Below, one piece after another: positions 50,318 to 60,939 of a stretch of 64,000 bases of DNA. The position numbers and the translations under genes are program-made. The notes under the pieces were generated by a model, which did no database searches, was not told the DNA's origin, and saw only the letters and a program-made list of their open reading frames with translations. Every line of letters starts with the position of its first letter. The stretch's first letter is position 1. The stretch is from Prorocentrum cordatum (lineage: Eukaryota > Sar > Dinophyceae > Prorocentrales > Prorocentraceae): positions 429,116-493,115 of the forward strand of contig CAUYUJ010019860.1 in the NCBI GenBank assembly GCA_963575745.1, written 5' to 3'.

Positions 50318-51525
50318 GGTACGAGACGGGCACGCCACTGTGCCCCGTGGCAGCCCTCCGCCAGCTGGAGCGGCACTACCCGCAGAGGCTGCGAGGAAGC
50401 GAGGAGGAGCTCCCACTCTTCCGCTGGGCGAGCGGAGCACCTATTCGTCGCGAGGAGGTGCAGCACTATCTGACGATCGCAGGGCTTGCCGCCGGGCTGA
50501 GGAAGGAGGAGATCGGCTCGCACAGCCTCCGCATCGGGGGCGCGACAGCGATGTGCCACGCCGTGGACGACCTGCAGCGCGTCAAGCGCTTCGGGCGCTG
50601 GGCCTCCGACAGCTTCCACGGGTACCTGTGGGAGAGCCACGAGCCCATGCGCGGCATCTCGACCAACATGGCGACGGATGTGTCTGAGCTCACGGCGCCG
50701 CCGGCCCATGCGGCCGAGGGCGCGCGCCGTGCAGGCAGGAGCCCGACCCCGCTTTGGCCCGGAGCAGCGCTGGCCGCGACGACGCTCGCCGCCACAGCTG
50801 GCAGCGCAGACGGCTACGTGCTCAAGGTCAACCCGGTGGAGAGCCAGAATCTGCTGATCCTCGTGCTCCCGGTCGGCTTGGGAGCTTGGGCGATGGCAGC
50901 GGGGGCACTACTGGCAGCCATGCTGCTGAGCGCTGCATGGCGGCGCGAGCAGCAGCGAAGGCGCAGGGGAGCGGCCCGCAGGCGCAGCAGCAGCTGCAGA
51001 GCCCGCATCCCCTGCGCAGGCATGCTGTGTGCAGCGCTGGTAGTGACGGCGCTCACGATGGCAGCCGGAGAGATACAGAGCCGAGAAGTGGCAACAGTCG
51101 ACGGCAAGGCCCAAGGGGCCATGCTTCGCTGGGAGCCGCAGATGGGCACGGTGGCGATCGTTGTCCCGGTGGGGGCGGCGATGAAGGTGGTGGCCACGAT
51201 CGCAGTGCTGCTTGCAGCAGGCATCGGGGTGATTGGTGGCTGTTGCTGCGGGACGGCCAAGGAGAGCGAGGGTAAGCAGGAGCCAACCGCGCAGCAGGCC
51301 GCCACGCAGCAGACGCCCAAGGCGCATAAGCCTCCCAAGCAGCCGCAGAGGACGTTTTGCGACGCAGGGGTGATGGGCCCAGTGCACTACAATGGTGTGA
51401 GGTACGTGCACGAGACCCAGGGCTTCCGCCGGGCCAACGAGGTGACGCGGGAGATGGCCCCATCAGGGCACCGCGGGTCGCCGGAATGGCCTCGTGGAGG
51501 GGAGCAGAGGCCGCGCCGTGACTAG
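50317..51525 (+). CDS. Retroelement exon 2: tyrosine recombinase C-half with hydrophobic tail
   Basis: Continues the frame of exon 1 in phase 0 (GYETGTPLCPVAALRQL). The catalytic part has HSLRIGGA (the HxxR box, His codon at 50,521), GRWASDS (Trp in place of the second His, as in many family members) and the likely nucleophile Tyr in SFHGYLWE (50,622). After about 50,700 the protein changes: four hydrophobic stretches (around 50,760-50,800, 50,845-50,940, 51,015-51,065 and 51,145-51,245) alternate with Arg-rich and Gln/Lys-rich linkers, ending in a soluble tail with HYNGVRYVHETQGF and a TAG at 51,523. The recombinase would integrate circular cDNA; the tail suggests membrane association. Confidence 0.75.
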   Translation, partial: GYETGTPLCPVAALRQLERHYPQRLRGSEEELPLFRWASGAPIRREEVQHYLTIAGLAAGLRKEEIGSHSLRIGGATAMCHAVDDLQRVKRFGRWASDSFHGYLWESHEPMRGISTNMATDVSELTAPPAHAAEGARRAGRSPTPLWPGAALAATTLAATAGSADGYVLKVNPVESQNLLILVLPVGLGAWAMAAGALLAAMLLSAAWRREQQRRRRGAARRRSSSCRARIPCAGMLCAALVVTALTMAAGEIQSREVATVDGKAQGAMLRWEPQMGTVAIVVPVGAAMKVVATIAVLLAAGIGVIGGCCCGTAKESEGKQEPTAQQAATQQTPKAHKPPKQPQRTFCDAGVMGPVHYNGVRYVHETQGFRRANEVTREMAPSGHRGSPEWPRGGEQRPRRD

Positions 51526-51559
51526 GGCGCGGGCTGCCGCCGGCCAGTGGCCGAGCGGG

Positions 51560-52060
51560 CAGCAGTGGACCGCCGCCGGCAACCGCCGTGCGAGCGGCCA
51601 CGCGGCGCCGGCTGAGTTCAGCCTGGCGCTCGCATCAGCTTCGCACTTGCGAACGAGCTGGGCGCGCGCCGCGGCCATGCTGCCCGCGGGCAGGCGCCGC
51701 GCCGGCCTGGCACCCGGCAGTGCCGCCAAGGGGGCAGCAGTGGCGGCTTCGAAGGAGCGCCGGCGGCTAGCCCAGCCAGGGCTGCCGCGCGGGGCGCGTG
51801 GGAACCACCGCCGCCGGCATGCGCCGTGCGAGCGGCAGCGCGGCGCCGGCTGAGCTCAGCCTGGCGCCCGCGTTCAACTTTGCGCTTGCGAGCAGCTGGG
51901 CGCGGCGCGGCGGCAGCTGGCGCCTGAGGGCAAGAGCGCCGCGCCGGCCCGGCAACCGGCAGCGCCGTCATGGGGGGCGGCGGTGGCGGCTACGTGGGGC
52001 GCCGGCAGCCAGCCCAGCCAGGGCTGCCGCCTAGGGCGCACGAAGAACCACCGCGGGCGC
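51560..52060. repeat. GC-rich tandem repeat, period about 240 bp, about two units
   Basis: GCCGTGCGAGCGGC at 51,585 and 51,823, and CCCAGCCAGGGCTGCCGC at 51,771 and 52,013. Directly downstream of the recombinase stop, possibly part of the retroelement 3' end. Confidence 0.8.
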
Positions 52061-52220
52061 CGGCGGCATGCCGCCCTGCGCCTGCGGACCCACCTTGCTG
52101 GGCAGACGCGGCGGCCCGCCGCGGATGCCGGGACTGTTCTACGCCGACAAGGTCGGCGACTACGCGTCCCACTACAGCCAGTTCGGCGTGGTGGCGCGCT
52201 CGCAGGGGGAAGGAGGCGGC

Positions 52221-52418
52221 GCGGCCCGCTGCGCGTGGCCGAAGACGGCGCCGGCGCGTGGAGCGCCGGGCGCCAGCGCAGAGGAGCAGCACGGCCCCTT
52301 TGGCAAAAAGGGTCGTCATCATCATCTGAGCCGTGTGCGTCCCTCTTCCTCCCCTCTTGAGCACCTGCCTACTAGGCTCAAGAGGTTTTAGTTTACCAGT
52401 GCTGTTTGAGGGGATATC
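52221..52418. repeat. 198-bp direct repeat, copy 1
   Basis: Nearly identical to 52,672-52,869 (offset 451 at both ends). It contains GGGTCGTCATCATCATCTGA and the hairpin CTCTTGAGC (52,354) / GCTCAAGAG (52,376). Confidence 0.9.
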
Positions 52419-52671
52419 TAGGATGTTTGGTAAAACTGATGGATCTCCCCGCTTCCAGAACTGGCGCGGGCTTCCACTTGCGGTTCCCTTGCTCCTGCCC
52501 TTGCCTCTTTGCTTGCCCTTTCTCTCTCCCTCTCTCTTCACCGCCGCTCCGCGGCTCAAGCCTTTCTAAGGCCAAGCTGGCCCACCCTGGGAGCCCCGCA
52601 GGGCTCCCTACCCGCCCTTTTTCTGGACTTTTACAGCGCCGCCGGGCACTATAGTGCCTCGGCGGCGCGGC

Positions 52672-52869
52672 GTGGCCCGCTGCGCGTGGCCGAAGACGGC
52701 GCCGGCGCGTGGAGCGCCGGGCGCCAGCGCAGAGGAGCGGCACGGCCCCTTTGGCAAAAAGGGTCGTCATCATCATCTGAGCCGCGTGCGTCCCTCTTCC
52801 TCCCCTCTTGAGCCCCTGCCTACTAGGCTCAAGAGGTTTTAGTTTACCAGTGCTGCTTGAGGGGATATC
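52672..52869. repeat. 198-bp direct repeat, copy 2
   Basis: Second copy with the same hairpin (52,805-52,813 and 52,827-52,835). The 451-bp interval between copies is mostly unique. Confidence 0.9.
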
Positions 52870-53129
52870 CGAAGCGCTGGGCGGAGCGCAGCACGGAGTT
52901 CCCGCGACGCTCGCCGGCCGCCCCGAGAAGAGTCCAGCGACGCGGCGGGCGGCGAGGCCGAACGGTTGGACAATCAACAGCAGGCGCTGCCCGGGCGGGC
53001 CAGCTCCCCAGGTCAGGCCCCGCGGACAAACTCGGTGAAGCTTAACTCCCTGGCGAGGGCCGTCGCCACCCTCATGCGCCGCTTCGAGCGCGCCTCGAGC
53101 TGCCCCTGCTGGTTCCGCACCCCCCCCAA

Positions 53130-53560
53130 CGGAGTTCCCCCTGGCGCCGCGAACCGAGTGGCTGCGCGCCGCAATCGACGCGCGGCGGGCGGGGCGGGCG
53201 CGCGTGAATTTCGCCCCAGGGCCATCGGTGGGGCCCCCAACGGGGCCGCGAGCCGCGCGAGGGGCGCGCCGACGTGAACATGCGGAGGGCGGCGTGGGCG
53301 CACGTGGAATGTGTTTTGGGCGTCGACCGCCGGCGGAGCTCCCCGCGGGGCCGCGAACCGCGCGCGGGGCGCGCCGAAATGGACGAGCGGGGGGCGGGGT
53401 AGGCGCATCTGGATTCTGCCGCTGGGGCATTCGGTGAAGCCCCCCGCGGAACCACGAACCGCGCGAGGAGCGCGCCCATGCGAATGGACACGCGGTGAGC
53501 GGGGTGGGCGCGCGCGGGCGCTGCCGCTGGGGCCTTCGGCGGAGCCCAGTGTCATCGGCG
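53130..53560. repeat. GC-rich minisatellite, about 100-bp units
   Basis: CCGCGAACCGCGCG or variants followed by GGCGCGCCG recur near 53,145, 53,245, 53,350 and 53,452. Related to the 90-bp array at 56.7-57.9 kb; a lone unit is at about 63,000-63,050. Confidence 0.8.
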
Positions 53561-53900
53561 CGATAACTGACGCGAAGCAGTAATTGAAACCCGAGGAAGC
53601 ATTTAAGAACCCCCCCGGCGATATCTTAACACCGCATTTTTATTCGAAATTCCGAGGGGCCGAAATCACCGAACGATAGGTTTAGCACCCGGACACAGAA
53701 CAAATTCGCGGAGGCCTGGCCCCTGGAAAACGAGGCGTGCTAAGAGGCCTGCCTGGGAGCCTGCTTAGACGCCTGCTCAGGAGCCTGCTCAGAGGCCTGC
53801 GTCTGCTTCTGCTTAGGAACCTGCTCAAAGGTCTGCTTCGGAGGTCTGAGAGGCCTGCTTCGGGACCTCTCTGAGAGACCTGCTGAGGACCCTTCCCAAA

Positions 53901-54385
53901 GAAGTTTTCCCTGCTCCTGCTTCTCCTCCTGTTCCTGCTCATGTTCCTTGTCTTGCTCCTCCTTTTCCTCTCCTCCTCCTCCTCCTCCTCCTCCTTCTCC
54001 TCCTCCTCCTCCTCCTCCTCCTCCTCCTCCTCTCTCTCTCCTCCTGTTCTCTCTTCTGATCTGCTGGCCTCTTGGAAGAGATTTCTCATTCAAAACCCTT
54101 CTAGAAATTGATTTTCATCGGCCGTCCTAGGGGGAGGTCCACGAGAGGGTATCCCGCCCCCCCCCGCACCGTGGCGTTATCTTAGCACCCGGCCACGCGA
54201 AAAAACACTCCAGTTCTATTCCTGCGGGTGTCCTAGGGATTCCTAAGGATTTATCTAGGATTCTTAAGGATTCCCTTACGATTCCTGCGCATTCCTAAAG
54301 CTTTCTGTGGATTCCTCAGAATTCCAGAAGACTCCTTTAAATTCCTAAGGGCTCGTCACAAATTCCAGGGGATTCCTCATGAATG
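53901..54385. repeat. Segmental duplication, copy 1
   Basis: GAAGTTTTCCCTGCTCCTGC, a (TCC)n tract, TTGATTTTCATCGGCCGTCC, GTTATCTTAGCACCCGGCCA, then many GATTCCTAAG units. Copy 2 at 54,713-55,160 follows the same order. Confidence 0.9.
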
Positions 54386-54712
54386 TTAGGATTCCTAAGG
54401 ATTCCTACAGGGTCCTCAGGATTCCTGAGGATTCCTAGAGATTCCTAAACATTCGTTCTCCTCCTTCTCTTCCTCCTCCTCCTCCTCCTCCTCCTCCTCC
54501 ATCTCCTCCTCTCCTTCCAGTGCTTCAGACTTGTGAGCGACGCTTCCATCTCATCAAGAATCCAATCTGACCTGGGCAAGACACAGGACAATCTGCCGAC
54601 GATCCGTTCTGAATCAACTGGAAAGGCTGAGAAACCTGGGAAAGCTGAGAAACCTGGGGAAGCTGAGATACCTAGGAAAGCTGAGAAAACTGAGACAACT
54701 GAGAAGTTTTCC

Positions 54713-55160
54713 CTGCTCCTGCTTCTCCTCCTGTTCCTGCTCATGTTCCTTGTCTTGCTCCTCCTTCTCCTCTCCTCCTCCTCCTCCTCCTCCTCCTCCT
54801 CCTCCTCCTCCTCCTTTTTTCTCTTCTGATCTGCTGGCCTCTTGGAAGAGATTTCTCGTTCAAAACCCTTCTGGAAATTGATTTTCATCGGCCGTCCTAG
54901 GGGGAGGTCCACGAGAGGGTATCCCGCCCCCCCCGCACCGTGGCGTTATCTTAGCACCCGGCCACGCGAAAAAACAATCCAGATCTATTCCTGCGGGTGT
55001 CCTAGGGATTCCTAAGGATTTATCCAAGATTCTTGAGGATTCCCTTACGATTCCTGCGCATTCCTAAGACTTTCTGTGGATTCCTCAGGATTCCAGAAGA
55101 TTCCTTTAAATTCCTAAGGGCTCGTCAAAAATTCCAGGGGATTCCTCATGAATTTAAGGA
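54713..55160. repeat. Segmental duplication, copy 2
   Basis: The offset from copy 1 shrinks from 812 to 769 bp because the TCC tracts differ in length. Confidence 0.9.
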
Positions 55161-55194
55161 CTCCTAAGGGGCAGGAGGAAGTTCGTGGGTGGAG

Positions 55195-55250
55195 GAGAGG
55201 AGGAGGAGGAGGAGGAGGAGGAGGAGGATGATGAGGAGGAGGAGGAGGAG
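55195..55250. repeat. (GGA)n microsatellite
   Basis: Purine trinucleotide tract with one GATGAT interruption. Confidence 0.9.
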
Positions 55251-55319
55251 GGCTCCTGGTGCCAGGTAGCGCTTCCAGGGTGCGGAAGGGTTATCGATTT
55301 GCCGGAAGGGGGGGGGGGT

Positions 55320-56640
55320 TCTTAAATGCTTCCTCGGGTAACTCCCTCTGGCCTGCGAGCCGCAGCCCCTGACCCAGACCGAGGGGGAGACAAACCTGCG
55401 ACCGCCGCTCCCGGCCGCCTCCGCGCCGCCGGGGCGGCGGGCGCGCGCCGGGCCTGGGCGCTGGAAAGAAACGCCCCGCAGACCAAGTGCAACCTCAAGC
55501 CGGCCTGCAATAGGCTAACCCACGGGGTGGACCGTGGCCCGGGAGAAAGCGAGGGCGCGAAAGGTCACGAATCACCGCCCGCCCCAGCCGCCAGCCGCAG
55601 GCTAGAGGACTGGAAAAATGCACCCTGGGCGACGCAGCCACACCGCGAATCGAAAAGTCATAAAGCAGACGGGGGCGCCGCGCAAGCCGACCTGCAACAA
55701 GCAAACTCACGCGATGAACCGCACCCTGAACAACAAGTCGGGAACGCAGTTGCGACAAGGGGGGGGGAGAAGAGGAGGAGGGGGTGAAAGAAACAAGGTC
55801 CGGGAATCAATTCGAACGCGCTGTGCGCGAGCATTTCACATGGCCCCACCAGCCAATCTGCAAAACAAGCCGCGCGCAACAGCAAGCAAGCGGGGGAGTG
55901 CAGTTCGCAGCAAATTGAAGGACATCCAACTCAAACGCTCCGACCCCAGCATTAGCTTTGGAGGGGGGGGAGGGGGGGGGAGAAGAAGAGGGGGGGAGGA
56001 CGGAAGGGCAGACGGGGGCATGGGGGGCGCGATCGCCGGGTCGTCGCGCGCCAGGTCGCCGCCGCCGGCGCCGCCGCTGCTGCTGCCGCTGGGGAGCCCG
56101 CCCCCGCCGCTGCCGCTGCCGCCGGAGCCGCCGCCGCCGGCCGCCGCCGCTGGAAGGGCCGCCGGCGCCGCCGAAGCCGCGCCCGCAGCCGCGCCGCGCG
56201 GCGCCGAGCTCCCTTGGGACGGCCCCTGGGTGCCCGCGCCGCTCGGCCATGGCCTGGCCCGAAGGCCCCGGGTCGGCCGCGTCGTCCTCGCCCGCGGCCA
56301 GCGGCGCGAACGCTCGCGCCGCGCGGGCGGCGCGACGCAAGACGCTGACGGCGGTCCTGGTTCGCGCGCGGCGCAACTCCACGCGCGCCCCCGCGCCTCG
56401 CCGCCGCGCGTGCGAGCGGCCCATCGACTGCAGCGCTCGCGAGAACTCATCGCGGAAGCGGCCGCAGGCGCTTGCAGCCAGGACCGCGGTCGCGCGCGCG
56501 GCACGCGAGATAACAAAAGCAAGGGTAAGAGGGCGGATGGGGGGGGGATCGCAGGAGAGGCGGGGGGGGCGAAAGGCGCGGGGCTTTCTTTTCAAAACGA
56601 AAACCCAACAGCACAGGATGGCTGGGCGTCTTATTGACGA
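55320..56640. other. GC-rich stretch without recognised gene
   Basis: Several long open frames on both strands come from high GC and GCC/CGC runs (56,040-56,200). A block TTCAAAACGAAAACCCAACA then CAGGATGGCTGG (about 56,590) recurs diverged at about 58,307, pointing to a dispersed repeat. Confidence 0.5.
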
Positions 56641-56689
56641 ACAACCCAGACAAATGCAGCTGTGAATGCCGCGCCGCGGCCACCGCGAA

Positions 56690-57870
56690 ACACGTGAGGG
56701 GCGCCGACGTGAATGGGGGGGCGCGCGCGAACTGCGCCGCGCAGGCACTCAGTGGAGCTCCTCATGGAGCCACGAAGCGCGCGAATGGGGCGCGCCGAAA
56801 TCGGCGTGGAATCGCAAGCGAACTCCGCCACGGAAGCGCTCGGTGGAGTTCTCTGTTGGGCGACGAGCGCGAGGAACGCGCCGTCGCGGGCGGGGGCCGC
56901 GTAGGAACTGCGCCGCGCAAGGCGCTCGCTGGAGCTCCCTATGGGGCCGCGAATCGCGCGAGGAGTGCGCCGAAACGGGCGCGGCGCCCACGCGCGGGCT
57001 GCGCCGCATCGGCATTCGGTGGAGTTCCCACTGGGGCCACGAAGCGCGCGCCGAGACGGGCGCGATGCCCGCGTGCGAACTGCGCCGCGGGGGCCTCAGG
57101 TGGAGCCCCCTAAAACCACGGCACGTGCGAGGCCCTTGGGAGAAATTCTCTGCGGGGCCACGAAACGCGCGGTGGGTGCGCCGAAACGGGCGCGACGCCC
57201 GCGCGCGAACTGCGCCGCGGAGGCGTTGGGTGGGGCCCCCTGCGGGGCCACGAAACGCGCGGTGGGTGCGTCGAAGCGGGCGCGACGCCCGCGCGCGAAC
57301 TGCGCCGCGGGGGCACTCGGCGGCGTTCCCTATGGGGCCACGAAACATGCGAAGGGGTGTTCCGAAACAAGCGCGACGCCCACATGTGAACTCCGCCGCG
57401 GGGCCCTTATGCGCAGCTCCCCATGTCATAAAGCGCGCAGAGGGTGCGCCCGAACGGGCGTGGCGCTCACGTGCGATATGCGCCGCGGCGGCGTGGGATG
57501 GAGCTCCCTATAGGACCGCGAAGCGTGCGAAGATGTGCTGAAGCGGGCGCGACGCCCACATGCGAACTGCGTAGCAACGGCATTCGGTGGAGCTCCCAGT
57601 TGGACCACGAAACGCGCGAGGGGTCTGCCGAAGCGGGCGCGACGTTCGCACGCGAGCTGCGCCGCGGGGGCACTCGGTGGAGTTCCCGGTGGGGCCGCGG
57701 AGCGCGTGAGGGGTGTGCCGAAACGGGCGCGACGCCCACGTGCGAACTGCGCCGCGTCGCAATCGGTGGAGCTGCCCATGGGGCCACGCAGCGCGCGAGT
57801 GGTGCGCCGAAATGGGCGGGGCACCGCGCGCGATGCGCGCCCCGGGGACATTCGGTGCAGACCTCTGACA
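56690..57870. repeat. 90-bp GC-rich minisatellite, about 13 units
   Basis: GGGGCCACGAAACGCGCG, then GCGCCGAAACGGGCGCGACG and GCGAACTGCGCCGCG. Unit starts at 57,154, 57,244 and 57,334 show a 90-bp period; outer units vary. Because 90 is a multiple of 3, frames on both strands stay open with 30-residue repeats such as ATKRAVGAPKRARRPRANCA. Expression is doubtful. Confidence 0.9.
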
Positions 57871-58194
57871 TCTCCAGAGTCTACGAGGCGAGACAGATCG
57901 GAGGAAAGGTCGGAGGAAACGCGAGAAAACGGAAAAGACCGCAACCGCTCTGACACCCGCGGAAAACGTTTGTGATGGCCGCGGCGGCGGCGCCGGTGCG
58001 CGGAGCTACTCCCGTTCCAGCGCCACCGCCACTGGCCAAAGAGACTGCAGGGGGAAGGACTCCCGCAGAACTCGCGCGACAGCAGTGAGAAAAAGGCGTC
58101 AATGCGAACTATATCCTCGTTCCTGGGGCTAGGCCTGGTACTCTCGTAGGTTCAAAGACTCTGGATGACCTTCCGCACAGTCGGGCCTTTGGGC

Positions 58195-58248
<54 letters not shown>

Positions 58249-58255
58249 CTGGTTA
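58195..58255. repeat. (ATG)n microsatellite
   Basis: Nearly pure ATG/GAT repeat of about 18 units. Confidence 0.95.
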
Positions 58256-58259
58256 TGAT

Positions 58260-59690
58260 GGGGGGAGGAAGGGGACAGCGGGAGGAGGGAGAACGCATGG
58301 CGTTCTCTCTTCAAAACGAAGACCCAACACCTCAGGATGGTTGGAACAAAAGTCTGGGCCAGATCGGGGAGCGTCAGTCCAGACCAGACGAAGGTGACGG
58401 GGCGCGACAGGGGGGAACTGGCTCAGTTTGGAGCCGGCGATACATCGCAGAAAAGTTGACGGCAGCTTTCGATAGCGAAACCGCACGTTCCCGAACAAGG
58501 GTGGGGCGTCCCAGCCCCGATTGGCGAGGAATAGGCGATTGTGGGCCAGTTCCCCACTGCCACTGCCCATGGAAGAAGAGAAGTACCCACCAATCTGCCC
58601 ACAGATCTGTCTCCCGTCGCTGAGCTGACACGCAGGTGGCACAGGGGAGACAGAAGACACACGGGTGGCGCGGGATATTTAACCATCAGCTTAGGCCAGA
58701 CATCTCCCTGGAGTCTTGTCTGTCTCGGTCGTCCACGAAGCCGCCAGGATGATCAAAGAAGGGTCGGAGCCCCACAGGGTGCCTTGAACCGAATGACTCC
58801 GCGCAGTGAGGCCCTCGAGCGCATCTTTGATACCGCCAGCTCCGCATGCACAAACATACACACACAAGCTCTCACACACACACACACTCACACCCGCGCA
58901 CATCATACACCCCAAATCAACAATTCACAACTCAGCACTCTTCTCGGGGCTGCTGCTGGATGCCGCAAGACACTGGCCAGTGTGGATCCCATACCTCTGA
59001 GGGCAACGCTTCTAATGCAGCCGTCGCGGAGCCGCAGAAGGTGGCCGGGCCCACCACGTCGGCCTGGCAGTCGACAGCCCGAACGAGGTGGTCGAAGATT
59101 GCTAAATCCGATCGGAGGGTATCGAAAGACACTGTGTGGATGCAAATCCCAAACTACTCATAGCAGCTCAGCAAATGCTGACTTCTGCGCGCAGTGTAGT
59201 GAGCGTGTAAAGACATGAAGCTCGGCATGGACTTCGATGCTCAGCCCCGGATGCGAGCTCGAAGACCAAAATTCAAAGCATTGGCGTATAGCCCCGAGCA
59301 TTGGGATTCGACACTCCCCACCAAATCGAGCGTGGCAAATAAAAACAGGACACTGAAGCCCTGCAACAAACATCAAAGATGCTGTCTTGATGCTCGACTG
59401 TACCTTAGTAGGCGAGATGTAGGCTCAGCGCTTTGCAACTCACCAAGCCGATCCCTAACCACTTCTAAAATGCTGTCGTACGGAACGCGTGAATCGCACA
59501 GCTCCAAGGCATGAGTTAAACATGATTCCCAATAAATGCTTAACGAATATGCTTTGCCAACTTGCTTTCGAGATTATCCCGGCAAAGCAACCTAACAGCG
59601 ATGTGTAGGAGCATATCTGGAAGCATCTCCCTTAAGATTCACACGAGAATCCAGTTGTAGAATTCTGCTGTTCTCGCAGTCGCAGTCGCA
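58260..59690. other. No gene recognised
   Basis: Mixed unique sequence with a short (CA)n run at about 58,855-58,900. Open frames up to about 225 codons exist, but none has a motif I know. Confidence 0.4.
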
Positions 59691-59699
59691 TTCGCGATG

Positions 59700-60376
59700 A
59701 AAGTCGCAGTGGCAACGGCAGTCGCAGTCACAGCCTCAGCCTCAGCCTGCCTCAGCCTCAGCCTCAGCCTGCCTCAGCCTCAGCCTCAGCCTGCTTCAGC
59801 CTCAGCCTCAGCCTCTGCCTTCAGCCTCGGCCTCAGCCTCAGCCTGCCTCAGCCTCAGCCTGCATCAGCCTCAGCCTCAGCCTCAGCCTGCCTCAGCATC
59901 AGCCTGCCTCAGCCTCAGCCTCAGCCTGCCTGCCTCAGCCTCAGCCTCAGCCTGCTTCAGCCTCAGCCTCAGTCTGCCTTCAGCCTCGGCCTCAGCCTCA
60001 GCCTGCCTCAGCCTCAGCCTGCATCAGCCTCAGCCTGCCTCAGCATCAGCCTGCCTCAGCCTCAGCCTCAGCCTGCCTCAGCCTCAGCCTCAGCCTGCTT
60101 CAGCCTCAGCCTCAGTCTGCCTTCAGCCTCGGCCTCAGCCAGCCTGCCTCAGCCTCAGCCTCAGCCTCAGCCTGCCTGCCTCAGCCTCAGCCTGCCTCAG
60201 CCTCAGCCTCAGCCTGCCTCAGCCTCAGCCTCAGCCTGCTTCAGCCTCAGCCTCAGTCTGCCTTCAGCCTCGGCCTCAGCCTCAGCCTGCCTCAGCCTCA
60301 GCCTGCCTCAGCCTCAGCCTCAGCCTCAGCCTGCCTCAGCCTCAGCCTGCTTCAGCCTCAGCCTCAGCCTGCCTCA
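59700..60376. repeat. (CAGCCT)n minisatellite, about 680 bp
   Basis: CAGCCTCAGCCTGCCTCAGC pattern with higher-order blocks (for example TCTGCCTTCAGCCTCGGCCT recurs about every 150 bp). Gives a Ser/Ala/Leu or Pro/Gln repeat frame; likely non-coding. Confidence 0.95.
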
Positions 60377-60379
60377 GGA

Positions 60380-60828
60380 ATGGAATTCTGGGAACTCGAA
60401 GACCACGAAGGGGCCTACAGTTGGCTCCGGGCATTGAAAATCATACCCAGGAATGGAGTTCTGGGAGCTCGAAGAAGACGAAGTGGCCTACAGTTGGCTC
60501 CGGACATCCAAAATGTGGGCCGGGAGTGGAGTTCTGGGAACTCGAAGACCACGAAGTGGCCTACAGTTGGCTCCGGGCACCCAAAATGTGGCCCGGGAAT
60601 GGAGTTCTGGAAACTCGAAGACCACGAAGTGGCCTACAGTTGGCTCCGGGCATCCAAAATGTGGCCCGGGAATGGAGTTCTGGGAACTCGAAGACCACGA
60701 AGTGGCCTACAGTTGGCTCCGGGCATCCAAAATGTACGCCGGGAATGGAATTCTGGGAACTCGAAGACCACGAAGTGGCCTACAGTTGGCTCCGGGCATC
60801 CAAAATGTACGCCGGGAATGGAGTTCTA
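60380..60828. repeat. 73-bp tandem array, six units
   Basis: Unit starts (ATGGARTTCTGG) at 60,380, 60,453, 60,526, 60,599, 60,672, 60,745 and a partial at 60,818: exactly 73 bp each. No stop codon occurs in any plus frame across the array, so the peptide FWELEDHEVAYSWLRA cycles through all three frames. Confidence 0.95.
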
Positions 60829-60939
60829 GCAACGCCAAGAGCGATTTTGCGAGGATGTCCCAGGCGATTTGGGCTTCGACGGCAGCCGCCCCGGGTCCCG
60901 CCCCGACCCCCCTGAGGAGTCATGATGCTCTCTTTTGAG

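Noticed and set aside
56690-57870. Arg-rich 30-residue repeat protein
   Set aside because: Several frames on both strands are equally open, there is no defined start, and units are scattered without any gene context; kept only as a repeat.
59700-60437. Ser/Ala/Leu repeat protein
   Set aside because: Produced by the (CAGCCT)n minisatellite.
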